A stretch of DNA of 64,000 nt, taken from Symbiodinium microadriaticum (taxonomy: Eukaryota > Sar > Dinophyceae > Suessiales > Symbiodiniaceae). The stretch spans positions 404,944 to 468,943 of the forward strand of contig LSRX01000429.1 of assembly GCA_001939145.1 (NCBI GenBank). The letters run 5' to 3'. A model generated the notes under the pieces. That model was not told where the DNA came from, searched no databases, and worked only from the letters and a program-made list of their open reading frames with translations. Positions 44,280 through 56,600 of this stretch are shown in pieces (positions within the stretch are counted from its first letter, which is position 1; each line of letters starts with the position of its first letter). The translations under genes and the position numbers were made by a program.

Positions 44280-46055
44280 ATGCAGCCTCTGCGTGGCATC
44301 CGCGTTCAGACACAACCATGGAAGATCCAGCAATGCTCTCGTTGCAGTTCTGCCGATAGCCTGGGCCTTTGCCTGTTTGAGAGGCAGAGAGACGGCAGGA
44401 GCACAACTTCTGTTTTGAAATGGGCTTCTGTGGCCTTGTTCGCCACTGCCTGGCGCTCCGGCAGGCGACCCGAAATACAGCTGAGAAGAGCGGTGGCCCA
44501 GGAGGTGGCATTGGATTTTCTCCCCGGCACGGACCTTCCTTCCACTGCCCCGGCTCCGTTGGACAACGAAGGTGCTGCAGACAGGGTTCGACGCATGGTT
44601 GCTGCCGACCCAAGCAACAAGGAATTGGAGACAGAGAGGCAGGAGCCACCCTTCTCTGACGAGGACTTGCGTGAGGCCTGGCACGAACTCCAGCTCGGTC
44701 ATGCAGACGAGGCCCGATCCCGCTTCGTGAGGGCAGTACTGGCAGATCCAAGCGACTCAGAAGCTCTGTTCTGCATGGGCTTGCTTTATGAGGCCTTACA
44801 CGACTTGCGTCGAACCGCGGAGTGGATGGACATGGCGATAGAAGTGTGCCCTGACCACGTCTTTGCCTGGGAGACGCGATCACGGTGCATGGAGCATCTG
44901 GGTCGTCTTGCTGAGTCCCTGGCGGGATATGAGCAACTGGAGATGTTGGACGAAAGCGCCACAGGGCGCCGGGAAGGCTTGCTCGGGCATCAGCGTGTGT
45001 ACATCCTTCCCGTGGGAGCCTGGGAGGACGGGGCGGCAGGATACATCCAAAAAGCGGCAAAGAAGATGCCGCCTCGACCGCAGTGGCAGGAGAACTTCCT
45101 GTTTCCGGAGCCCCTGCCAGCCCTCCGGCAGCCTGCGCTGGAATCCGGGATAATGGCCTGGGACAATGTCTTGAGCAAGGGTTTGCTGCAAAGGCTCCAA
45201 GATTGCGTGGAGGACCATTTCCAGTTCATCTTCACGAACCGGTGGGTGTATGCGGCCGACGATGCGTTTGAGGGCGCAGCTTCGACCATGTGGCTTCCGA
45301 GTTCTGGAGATGCCAGAAGTGTGCCAGAAGTGGCTGCACTGACAATACTCCGACACATTCTGAATCAGGACCCGGCTGAAATTGCAGGTGTCGAGTATTG
45401 GGCTCGGGTTCGATCTGTGAACCTTGGTGCAGGCTTTCACTATGATGAGGCCGTGGATGCAGACGACATTAATTCAGAGTGGGTTCACGGGAACCCATGG
45501 CGACCTCAGTGGTCAAGTGTGTTCTACCTCACCGATGAAGGAGGTCCAACTGTGGTGTTGGACCAGCTCCATGATCATGACGGACGGCTGGCACCCACGT
45601 TGCCCCGGAAGGGCTACCTCTGCATGCCCCGTACAAACCGCTTGGTTCTGTTTCGTGCAGATCTTCATCATGGTAGCCTCCCCCTGGATATTTGGCTGGA
45701 TAGCGAGCAGACGAGGAGGGTCTTTGTCTTCAACTTTTGGCGTCGGCATGCGCCCGAGCCACCCCATTGCCAGCGGCTGAATTTACAGCATCACCCCGCC
45801 ATGCGGCGGCATGTCCTCACGTCAGACGAGGCCGCGGCTCTCCAGGCTGTCGAGAGTAGTCGCTTCGAAGATGGCCATGATGGTCCCAGCCCGTTACGAC
45901 AGAAGGTCCTTTCCCGACCCGAGGAGCTGCCCCACAGCTCGGACTTCGGATATCTTCCACGGCCCCTGCCCATGCCCACCATGGCGGCGCTCACGGCGGA
46001 GAGGCTCTTCTACGAAGTGGACTGGCCGGCTGCCGCACAAGCCAGCAGGGAATAA
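44280..46055 (+). CDS. TPR and 2-oxoglutarate/Fe(II) dioxygenase-like protein, single uninterrupted ORF
   Basis: 591 codons, ATG to TAA, no intron needed. Residues 1-125 are variable with a hydrophobic patch near 48-58 (possible targeting signal). Residues 128-225 hold three 34-residue TPR-like units (LGHADEARSRFVRAVLADP; LYEALHDLRRTAEWMDMAIE; HLGRLAESLAGYEQLEML). Residues about 290-490 look like a prolyl-4-hydroxylase/2OGFeDO fold: the metal motif HxD is H387-Y-D389 (GAGFHYDEAVDAD), the distal His is H463 or H464 (RADLHHGSLP) and the 2-oxoglutarate-binding Arg is R479 or R480 (TRRVFVFNFW). All key residues are present, so it may be active; substrate unknown. Absence of introns contrasts with the heavily split neighbours and may mean a retrogene. 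The first ATG was chosen; a downstream start is possible. Confidence 0.75.
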   Translation: MQPLRGIRVQTQPWKIQQCSRCSSADSLGLCLFERQRDGRSTTSVLKWASVALFATAWRSGRRPEIQLRRAVAQEVALDFLPGTDLPSTAPAPLDNEGAADRVRRMVAADPSNKELETERQEPPFSDEDLREAWHELQLGHADEARSRFVRAVLADPSDSEALFCMGLLYEALHDLRRTAEWMDMAIEVCPDHVFAWETRSRCMEHLGRLAESLAGYEQLEMLDESATGRREGLLGHQRVYILPVGAWEDGAAGYIQKAAKKMPPRPQWQENFLFPEPLPALRQPALESGIMAWDNVLSKGLLQRLQDCVEDHFQFIFTNRWVYAADDAFEGAASTMWLPSSGDARSVPEVAALTILRHILNQDPAEIAGVEYWARVRSVNLGAGFHYDEAVDADDINSEWVHGNPWRPQWSSVFYLTDEGGPTVVLDQLHDHDGRLAPTLPRKGYLCMPRTNRLVLFRADLHHGSLPLDIWLDSEQTRRVFVFNFWRRHAPEPPHCQRLNLQHHPAMRRHVLTSDEAAALQAVESSRFEDGHDGPSPLRQKVLSRPEELPHSSDFGYLPRPLPMPTMAALTAERLFYEVDWPAAAQASRE

Positions 46056-46149
46056 AACAGATGCCGAACCTGCTTCCGCTTGGTTCTGTTGTCTGACTTC
46101 GAAGGATGCTGCCGTGTAATGAACCCTGAACCGCATCCGTAATGTAGTG

Positions 46150-46713
46150 CTCCGCCCGAGCTTAGCAGAAGCGTCGTGCCGTGCTCCTTTTCAATGCTGG
46201 ATAGCCCATCTCATTGAGTGCCTCCCTCCTGATTACGGTGACGTGGCTTGTTTGGGCTCTGCAAGCTGCCAATTGCTCCGGCGCGCGGCGACAAGCCGCG
46301 TGGTGCCCCAGCCGTGGATGGAGGCCCTCTGGGGTGGTGAGGCGGAGCTCATCTCTGACTCGAGGCTAGCAGAAGCTGCACTTGCTCGTGCCGCGGGACA
46401 AGTGGTCCCTCACTTCGCAGCGGAAGTTGCTACCACCTTCAATGAGACCGCACCCTCCGCACCACCAGTCCCTTCGCGGGCGCCGTTGCCAGAGAGGCAT
46501 GTCCGGCAAGAGCACAGCTTCGGCCCGGAGGTGCGTGGAGACTGGCAGGTGCTGGACTCTGCCAGTGCTCCGCAGAAGACAGTGGCCACTGTGAGCATGA
46601 TCGACTGCTTGTGGGAGAAGGTCACGAAGGTCAGTGATGACGTGGACTCCCTGCAGGAGCAGGTGGGCGACCGCACCATCATCGAACTTTTTTGGCTTGA
46701 GGATAGGATCTGA
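46150..46713 (+). CDS. exon-like ORF, weak F-box-like N-terminal part
   Basis: 188 codons open from just after a TAG; no ATG near the 5' end, so it is probably an exon entered by splicing (AGs precede it). Encodes HLIECLPPDYGDVACLGSAS followed by QLLRRAATSRVVPQPW, loosely like an F-box, then a Pro-rich linker and a short heptad stretch (VTKVSDDVDSLQEQVG). It lies about 100 bp after the dioxygenase stop codon. It could be the first part of the coiled-coil gene that follows. Confidence 0.4.
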   Translation, partial: LRPSLAEASCRAPFQCWIAHLIECLPPDYGDVACLGSASCQLLRRAATSRVVPQPWMEALWGGEAELISDSRLAEAALARAAGQVVPHFAAEVATTFNETAPSAPPVPSRAPLPERHVRQEHSFGPEVRGDWQVLDSASAPQKTVATVSMIDCLWEKVTKVSDDVDSLQEQVGDRTIIELFWLEDRI

Positions 46714-46729
46714 GTTTTGCTCATTGCAA

Positions 46730-47610
46730 AGCGCCCTGCAGGTCCAGGGCCACAGTACTGAGATCAATGCCTGGATCCCCAACCATGAGGTCCGGCTTTT
46801 ATCAAATTCGCTACAAGCGTGGCGCCCGTCCTGCCGTTCTTGAAGTCTTGGCATGAGCATGGAAGCATTCTTCCGGTGTTGAATCCGGCAAGCTCTGCCT
46901 TTCACAAATGCTCTGACAGGTCGCCAGGCGATCAGAGCTAGAGGAGCTGTCCAAGGTCTGTGCATCGCTGCGTTCAGACTGTGCCACGAGGCCGGGGCTG
47001 TCAACAGCAATATGATGGTTATTGCCATGGTTCTGAATAGCTGTTGTATATGTCTGTGATGTCAACATCGTCCTCGCCATAACAAGCATGTTCGCAGCTA
47101 TCGCCGCTATACTGCCGCCGCCAGCACCACTACCGCCACTACCGGTCACTACCGCCACCCCCATCTTCACATACCAGCAGCCAGCAACCTCGATAACCAG
47201 CAGCCTCATGACCACAAGCTTCGTCACTGGACTTCTTTGCTCGCTGCAGGGCCACATGCGTATGTGATGGGCTTGAATTGGTGAGTAAACTTTTCGCTCC
47301 TTGTTGTCAGCTATCGCTCTCCACTTTCTTCGTTTCTTCCCAATCTTTTCTCCCTGCATCGTTCCCTGTGTGTTTGCCGAAGCGGCTTATCTGTAAGTCT
47401 GAGTACGTCTAGCCTGAGCAACCCTTGCTGGTTGCTGATCTTATCAACCAGCATTCTGTTGGTTTTCTAAGCTAGCAGCTATACGTCGCTCTGTGTTATC
47501 AAGGTACGATTTCTAAGACAAGGCACGCTCGCCTGGTCTTGCGAAATTATTTCGCGATAGTAAGCCCCCTGACGGGACAGCGTCCCAAACTTTCGGGTCG
47601 AAAGTGTAAA
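46730..47610. other. no gene recognised
   Basis: About 880 bp between the exon-like ORF and the first coiled-coil exon. Contains a CCGCCACTACCGC-type short repeat near 47110-47160; otherwise featureless. Confidence 0.4.
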
Positions 47611-47621
47611 TCACCCGAGCC

Positions 47622-50600
47622 ATGAGGCGGCAGCTGGAGGATCAGGCCACCGAGCTCCAAGGCTACCCGGACATCTCCACCCCTTCCGTTCGACACACGC
47701 CTTCACCCGCTCGTTTGGTCGACGTGGAGTCGAGCCAAGGTGCCTGGCGCACGCCTATGGCTAGTCTCTCAGAGCGCCTGGGAGCCCTGGAGGCCGCAGT
47801 CCTTGCTTACACCGGCTGGGTGTGTCTTGACAGTCTGATGTGTCTGCCTCCGCCTGTGCTTGTGCAAGAGTTGGCCCAAAAGTAATGCAGAGGGTTGGAG
47901 TTCACAGGCTGCCGGTTCTGCCTTCCAAAAATTCAGCATTGAGCGCCTCGCAAGCTTGTTCCCAGATGGCGGGACGTTTAGGATTTCGTCGGCACCGCAA
48001 CTGCCACCAGACACCTACCGAAACCGGACCCTCGGCCCTTCGTTCCCGAAGGCCGCGGTGAAGGAGATTCCGACGCGGTTGAGCCGTGAGTCAGATGCTG
48101 CCAAGTATGCCTTGGATGGTTTGGAGCAGAGGTCCGCTACCAAGCCTGTGAAAACACCAGGCACAGTAGTACACAATGTTCGTGTGTTTCAGGCACTTCA
48201 ACCCCTCTCCTTCTCAATGTGCATAACAGTGGGTACGAAACGGTTAGCGGGTGGATGTTCCGGAATTGTTCCTGGAGCAAACCTCAAGCCTGCAAGGGCC
48301 TGAATTGCGGAGTGTTTGTTGCCACTGGCAGGCTAGAACAGCGCATCCAGACGGTGGTGTCCGATCGCATCAGAACCGCCGCCAGTGGCTTTGACCAACT
48401 GCTTGACCGTCTAACCGGCTAGAGGATGGAGGTTTCATATTTTGGGATTTATATAGCTTTAGGATTGTGCGAAGAGCGACCGCAGGGTGCACTCCGAAAC
48501 AGCCACCCAACGAAAACCGATTTTTTCCGCTAGGCGAGGCGGAGGTTCTGCGCGATGCGGCACTGGAGCGGCTCAGAGCCCTTCGGACCTTTGGTCAGAG
48601 ACCCGCGGAGCTTGAACGGACCTCTCTCCATGGTGTGAAGGTCTGGCTTGTCGGAAGGCTTTGTGTGCGGTTTTAGGCATTTCAGGCTTTGCGGCTTAGG
48701 AAAGAGGCGTTGAAGTCTCCAAAAGCACAAAGGCTGCTCTGCGTCAGCAGCTTCAGGAGGAGGCAGAGCGCCAGGCCAGACCTGGATCTTCTTCGAGGGA
48801 CTGTTCACATTGACATCATGTGTTTTGTTCGGCTTTAGTGGTCTTCGCGAGGCCGGAAAGGTAACGGTCTCGTGCAACAGAAAACTTGGTTGGTGACCGA
48901 CACGGCTATGGAATTTGATTGCTCAGCCGAGCTGCTCACTGTAAGAAAGGAGCAGAACACCAGTCAGCTCAAGCAGCGCTTCACCGACCGTCTCGATGAC
49001 GCGACGGACTCAATGCGAGGGAAGTTCTTGGAGGGCCAAGTCATTCCTTTGACATGGCATCCATGCTGAGTGATGGCTCATATTTCAGTGGCGCTGTCCC
49101 ATTCGGCATAGCAGATCTGCGTGAGATCAGATCAGCCAGCAGTTGCCCGGCGGAGCTTTTTGTCGTGAGGTCGCTGCTGGACTCCGCCGGCTTGAGGCAC
49201 GGGTAGCGTTTCGCATCCGATCTCCCGAGCCCGCCAATTCAGAGACTGATCCTGAACCCCGAGCACTGTCGAAGTCAACAGGTTTCCCTCCAGTCGGAGA
49301 CGGCAGATCGCCACTTGGTCAGAGGGGCGGGGGTGCTACGGTTTGGGAGCTCTTCTTTGTGTGAAGCTTGGGGAACCGTCAGCCAGCAGAATCTCAGAAG
49401 CCGCGTGAACTAGCTGCAGCTGAGCCACCCAGTGGCGGCCCAGCTTTAGCTCCCGGCGCCTTGAGGCTTGGACTCTGCTCAGAAGGAGCTGAGCCACCTG
49501 GCAGCCGAGCAGATGCGGCTCGCCCGGGCCGTGGATGAGAACCGGAAGCTGGTGTCTTGGACCCGGGGTTGGAGGAGGCTTGCGGTTGGGCAAACACAGG
49601 TTCGGGTTCGCATGTTGAGGTTCCTGGCCGCCTTTCAGTTCAGAGTCCAGAGAGCTAAGAAAGTACGTTTTTTGTTGCAGGCGTATATAGGTCGGTCGCT
49701 GCCCCGGGGCTGCTCAAAGGAGTGTTGACGGCGGTGTCAGAAGTTCCCACAACAATCCCCCCCCAACTTCAACTCCCATTGCTTCGGGCGGCCTGGCACA
49801 ACAGGTTGATGCCTGCTCCGAGGACTCGGGCTGCTCAGGGAATTCGTCGGCACGATTTGAATCAAGGGTTGCTTTCGATGGAGCTTTGCTCAGCTTGCGC
49901 CAAGAGAGGGAAATGGCTGCCAACTTTGCCACCGGGTTCCCAGCCGGGCTGGTTCGCAGGACAACCGACGATCCCTCGAGAGCGAGAGCCGCCGCGTGAC
50001 AGAGGTCGAGGCAGGCAGATGTACTCGTAGAGCGAAAAAGACGCGGAAATCCAAGCGACGAGGCCTGATCGTTGCGAACAGCCTGGCAATCTTCCTTGTA
50101 GCAGTAGACAGCGCAGTAGGCCTCGAGAAATCGAGCACCTTGGGAGGCTCGCAGCTTGAGCAGCAGCTCGGAAATCCAGCGCTTGGGCCAGAGGCTGGAG
50201 TTGCAGAGCCAGGAGTTCCTGAGCAGGCCCCGGTCTCAGTGGAAGAGAGCAGAAAGGAGGGAAGGACGGAAGCGTGGGGAGTTTGGGCACCAGGTCCAAG
50301 GAGATCTCCCAGCACGTCGACGAGCAGATGCAGCAGGCCACACAGCGCCTGCAGGAGCATCCGGCCTGGGGAGGCTCTTTGGTGAGCGAATCAGAGCGGA
50401 CCGGCCAGGACTTCGGCCAAGAGTTGAAGCAGCAGGCCAAGAAGCGGCTGATCTCTTCAGAAGCGAGCTAGAATGCCAGAAACCGGACGAAGCTGCTTTC
50501 AAAGTGCCGTCAACTGCTGGCAGTCCGGCCTCTTTCATCATCCTCACATGCACGCATACATACAGTCAGCTCCAGATACTGCCCACGGGAAGCTGCAGCT

Positions 50601-53600
50601 CCTGAGCTGGGGGCGCTAGGCTAGGGCTCGTATGGAAAGCAGCATCACCTGCAACTGCAAATCCATGTGCTTGTGACTTGTGACTGCAGGCTTGCGACGC
50701 TGCCTCGAGCACAAAGGCCATGAGAATTGGCAAGGGGTAGAGTTCAGGTAGCCTACGCTTCGGTTATCGTTGTTTAGGGTCTGCAGCAGGTGTACGGCAT
50801 GAGCACATGGATGCTTCACATGTGGATGTTGTGAGCACCTATATAGATGCCTTTGCCTGCCCTAGCTTTTAGGATCCTGGTGCGTTCCAGCTGCATTTGC
50901 ATCGTAGCGTCGTCCGCTTTCCGATGCCATTCGACTCAGCGAGTCGAAGAAGTCGGAAAACGAGAGCATACGAGAGCTGTGCTGCCCAGACGGAGCTGCT
51001 GGCTCGGCTGAAGGACGTCCAGGACTAGGGCCGTGCGACTACCTTGCCGGGCTCGTCCGAAAGCTCCTTAGGAAAGCTTTGCAAGGAGGGTGAGGACGGG
51101 CAACGTCGCAGCCTGGAAGAGCGGTCCAACGCGCTGCTGGATCGAGGCATGGGGAGTGTGCGCGAATCGTGGAAGCTTCAGCCGTGAGTGAGACACTTCG
51201 GCGTTTGGGACTGCGGCTTTGGGACCAAGCTATCGGGACCTTGTGTGAACGGACAACCCTTCTGTGCCACGAGGGCCTTCTGTCATCGCATGTTCAACGC
51301 GAGTGACCGCGTGGCCATGTCCTTCGACCGAAAATCCCCAAACTCCGAATCACGGCAGGCCTTCAGAAGTTGGCGCAGGAAGTGGCCGAGCGCATGGATG
51401 AGGGACAGGCCGGACGAGTGAGATGAGTAGTCTTGAAGGCAGGGCTTCTGGAAGTGCAGGTGCAAGATCCGTTCCGACAGGGATGTAGCAGCAACGTAGC
51501 ATAGTCTTTAGCATCCCTGGCCTCCAGGAAAATCAGAGACTTGCCTCTGCCGCCACAGAGGGACGCCTGCTGGGGCAGCTCGAGAGCAGCCCGGACTGGT
51601 CTTTTTGGCATTCCTACAGAAGTTCCGACTTCAGAAACTGCTTGGGTTTGTCAGGCTACAACGGCCGCCTGCTGGCCGCTGAGAGCTGGCGAAGCGCCTT
51701 CCAGGTCCGTTCCTGAGGGTTTGCACGTGGCCTGGCACGTGGCCTCGGCTTGGGAGAAGTTCGGGGGGGCTTCGGGTCGGAGATTTCTGAGAAAGCTCCC
51801 GAGTTCAGCGGCAATTTCGTGCAGACTCGCTGCTGGAGAAGTTCGGAAATGAAACACAACATGCAGCTATTCAGGTTGGTTCGCCAACTTTCCGAATCTG
51901 GCCGATGCTAGTCAGACTCGGGCAAGAGAAGTTGACCCCTAAGGCTGCCTGAAAGGCTTCGCATGCACCATTCGCCACTCCATTCGCCCATGCTCCAAGT
52001 ATCCGCATGGCCGCGGTTCGTTTCCGCACGGTTTCCGTGAACCGGAACCGGAACCGGAATCTGTGCGGTTCGGTTCCTGCGGTTCCGGTTCTTGCGGTTC
52101 CGATTTGCGGTTCCGACGGTTCGCTATTTATTTGCTCCGCAAGTGTGTCTTCATAGGTGAGGCTTCTGGGTACCCGTACTGGTTTAGCTCGTCTGATTCT
52201 GTCAGTCACTATCCTCGCTATTCAGGGGCCAAAATAGTGGTGGGACGGAAACGCCAAATAGTGGAAGAATCGGTGCCCTGCTGGGTGGTAGAACAGGGGG
52301 CTCCAGGGAGCGGTGGGGGGAACAGGGGGTGCAAATTCTTCCGCGCCAAATAGAGGAAGAATCGGTGCCCTGCTAGGGGTGGTAGAAGAGGGGGCTGGGG
52401 GGAGTGGGGCCTTACCAGACCTCCAAAACCCTTTTTGCCAGGCCATGTCCACCAAAATTGTGTTTTTAGCCTTTTCCAGGCACTTCCAAGCCCCTTTCAC
52501 ATTTTGGAGACGCCAAAATTTAGTTCCTAGCCGTTTCCAGACACTCTTCCAAGCCCCCCAAATGGAGCTTTTTTGGCCTGTTACCAGGCCCTCCCCAGCC
52601 CCCCAAAATGGGTTTTATTTGGCCTTTTGCCAGGCCCCGTCCAGTTCCGCATTTCGGGCGCGTACGGGCCGGAAAACCAAATAGAGGAAGAATCGGTGGT
52701 CTCGGAAGACAGAGAGACAGAGAGACGAGAGAGCGCGAGAGAGAGCGAAAGAGAGCGACAGAGAGAGAGCGAGAGAAAGACAATAACCATTTTGGCTCAA
52801 GTACTGCATTGCCCTGGGGGAGCCTTTCTGTTTCTCCTCAGCGGTGCTTGAGCAAACATATCCGACGCATTTTGCTTAAGTGGCCCGTACCGCCTTCGCT
52901 AGGATCCCGTGCAATACTCAAGGAGGGCAAGAGTGCTGCACTACAACTTTGAGGGGGACCGAGTTCGTGCAAGGTCTTCCACTTGGACACTTCGGTGGGG
53001 GAGTACATACTCTTTTTCACCTTCCACCACCCTTCCTCGATTGCCACAGCGATCCGGGGGAATTACCACGTTGGGTGACAAAGTCCTTTGCTTACCTGAT
53101 CGTGACTTGGGTCAAGAACGGCGAGATAGCATAGAACAGCTATGTGGACCATGGCAGGTGGGGGAGAGAGAATATGCAAGCTATGCCGCTTCGCTGAGGG
53201 GATGTGCCAGGTGGGGTTCAGGAAGTGCCCCGAACGCTCTGACCCGCAGTGCCGATTGCACGGGATAACAGGGCGGGGGGACATGTTGTTTGTATTGTGA
53301 TGTCTTTTGATCGTAATATACGGAACCTGCCAGCCTGACCGCGTCTTTGTCCAGCCGAGCCTCCTTCGATCAAATCTCGAAGGAGGACAGTCAGACACCC
53401 TGCGGACTGCGGGTGCGCGCTCGCGCGCAGGGCACAGGGTTGGACCGCCCTGCGTCCTTTTCCGAGAGAGAGAGAGAGAGAGAGAGAAAGACAAAGCGAG
53501 CGAGAGAGAGAGAGTCCTGGTGGAACGAGAGACAGAGACGGAGACAGAGAGACAGCAAGCGCGATAGAGCGCCAGGGGGAGCGAGAGAGAGAGAGAGAGA

Positions 53601-56600
53601 GAGCGAGAGGAACCTTTTTCCGGTTCGGTTTCCAGGGTTCCCCTGAGGTTCGGTTCCGGTGCGGTTCGGTTCTGTTCGGTTCGGTTGTTGCGGTTCCGCT
53701 TCTGCGGTTCCGGTTCGGTTCCACGGCCTTCCTGAAGTATTTGTCAGATTCCCTCAGGACAACAAGCACCAGTGCAGCATTTACACGTCGCAGTGCGCCA
53801 GGAGCGAGAGGCTGCACGTGAACAGCGCCTGAGCTCGCTGGGTGAGGCGGGCGGCCTTTGTGCTTCGAGTGGTCTCTGCATTGTCCGAGTGTCGCAAGGC
53901 CATGCGCAAGATGGAGGCTGTTTGCAAGGCCGGCCATTCAGTGGTTCGGTTCGGCATCCCATAGGGATCTACAGTGCGTTCGCAGTGGGACATACATGCA
54001 TCATCTACCTGTCGTCCTGACCTGAAATCTTGAGAGTTCTTGCTCGTCAGCCTGAAGCCAGACTCTAGAGGGTGAGATTTTGTAGTGAAGATGAGCGTGC
54101 GATAGGACAGGTGGCTGGCTGGAGGTCAAGGCAACTCCCCAAGGCATGCTCCGGTCTCGACGCCAAAACGCAACCTGCAGCTTCCCACGCGATGCTCGGG
54201 CTCGGGTACTCCGAAGCAAAGGCAACATTCAACATTCACAATGATGCGGAAAGCCTGCCAGCCAACTTTGCAGGATGTTCCAGCACTGGAGTCCCGCATT
54301 GACGAGGCTCGTGCCGCCATCAAGGAGAACCGTATTTTGGAGTGTAGCGCCTGCTGCGCGAAGCCAGGGCTAAGGACTCGGGGCCGATAGTCGGATGCAA
54401 GTTCGGGGCAGTGGAGAGCGAAACCGCCCGTAGATCCGTTGCCTTCTATGGCATCAAGGACTTGGCAGCCAGTGCCATGAACGCCTTTCAAGGCCAGCTG
54501 CAGCAACACATGCCGGTGATTTGTTGTTCGGAAATGTTCGGAAGAAAGGAATGCTCTAGCGTGCCGACGTGCTAATTAAGAAACGGAGGGGAGATGGTAC
54601 TGCAGAAACTTGACCTGTTCTCAGCAGGATTGTTTCTCAGGCGCGTGTTTGCTGGCCCTTCTGCTATTTGTGTTTAGCGCTTCCCGGAGTTCAACTTGAC
54701 ACGATGTCTTCGCCTCTCACCATTCCTAGCGTCTCAGGTTGTCGTTCTTATCTCTGCGGATTGAGGGTTTCCCGCTGCAGGCGAGATGCGCCTCTGGGCA
54801 AAGATGGCTCAACTGGGAGCTGCTCCTGCCTGCCCCGTGCTGCCAAGCCAGGCGGGAGTTTTTCGGTTCCAGGGGGTCACCGGTATGGCCCGGTTGCATG
54901 CGTTAAGGCGTTAAGGTTCTTGGCCTGCCAGGCTCCCAGCGCCTGACCTTGGGGAGCTCCGCGCAGGATGTGCCCATGGGGCCTGGCCTTGCGGCGCTGT
55001 TGCCTGTCCAATCTATAGACTGCCATTTAAGGGCTTCGAGAGTCAAGCCATGCGAAGCTGTGGCTGCAGCATTATGCCACAAAACTCATACTGGCAGGAG
55101 CTTCCAGTCGACGTTGCTGGGGCCAGAGACGCTGCTCCTGTAGGCAGCGCTTCCATTCCCGTTTCCATCGGCTCCCGGGGGTTGCTCCACGTGATGGCCA
55201 GCATCTCCGAACTATCCCCGGCGATGTCCTGTGCGCAGTTGCATGCTAAAGTCGGCGGTGTTCCGCTCCTGCGGCAGAGGTTCTTCTTGGCACCTCGAGA
55301 TGGGTTGTTTGCGCTTGCTAGAAGGCATATATCACAGAACTTCGAGGCTAGTGTCCCCGACTCGATTTGCAGAGGTGGACTAGTCGTGGCATATAACATG
55401 GTGGCATGCTGATCTGATGTGGTGGTGGAAAAGGACAGAACACCGCTGATAATTCAAGATGGTCTCCACCCTCGCGGGCCAGAAGCAGCTACAGCCATGG
55501 CACCTCAGCCCGTACACTCCGTCTAGACCCGTGCAGTCCAAAGCTCCAGTAAGTTCCATGCGGAACCCAAAGTCTACAGCAGCCCGTCCGGGGGTGGCGT
55601 GTGGGCGGAGACAAGAGACCTCTGCAAAATGCTTGGGCGGTGGAGACAGGCTAGATTGGCCACCTCTTCTTCCTGGGACCGCTTTGGTCCGATAAACGTT
55701 CGGCAGCTTTGAGGCTCCCAGCGGCCCTTTCTCTCTCGCTTCGGACACCATGGGCCGCGTCCTTCAGAGCCTGCTGCTCCTGGCCGCAGCATGCAATTTG
55801 CTGGCCGACACTCGCCAGCGCAAGTGAAGCCATGTGGTTTCTTGGGAAGGAAAGCCGGAAAGCCGGTACAACACAAGAAAGACTTCTGCGAGGTAAGGGC
55901 GAACTAGGCCGAGGTAGGCGGATCATTTCTGGAATTGGCAATCATGTGCTTCGGCGTGGGCCTTCAGGTTCTCTGAAGCCAAATCTGGGCCCTGCAGTGT
56001 CCCGACAAGCTTGTTTCAATCTTGAGCACGCTTACAGGCTCCTAGCTGAACGGCCTTATCCAGCACGGCCTACAAAAGCTAGAATCCGAACACCTCCGCC
56101 CCCGTCAGCGCTTGGATTGTGAGGATGAGAATCCAGCAGAGGAGGGAAACCTCAGCCACGTGCTGGCTGCTCTCCGGAGAATCAAAGTTTTCTCTTAGAA
56201 GTTTTGATTTTGGGGCGTGGAAGTTGTTCATGCGCCAGTGCGTAGGTTTTGTGGGATTGTAGAGCTTCGCAGGTGGAGGTCGTGTGTTACGATGGAGATC
56301 GTTACGTAAGAATGCCTGAAGTCCGCGGTTCCATATGGGGTGTATCGGCACGCCAGTGTTGAGCTTCAAGTGTGCGAGGTGTCAAACTCCACCGCAGCTG
56401 ACGGCCTTAAGCGGAAGAGCAAGTACATCGCTGCTGCATTGAAGAACACATCGAAGGACGGCATGTGCAGATGAGATATCTGAAAAAGAGGGGCAGCCGT
56501 GCCTTCAGTCAGTTTTGTTTCTCCTGTCGGAGGTTCAAACCTTCTCGGTACGGTATGGTCGAAACGACACGCGCGCTCAGAGCAGGAGATGATGGTCAAC

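Noticed and set aside
44055-45440. Minus-strand frames of 186-286 codons
   Set aside because: Antisense of the TPR-dioxygenase ORF, which has recognisable domain residues.
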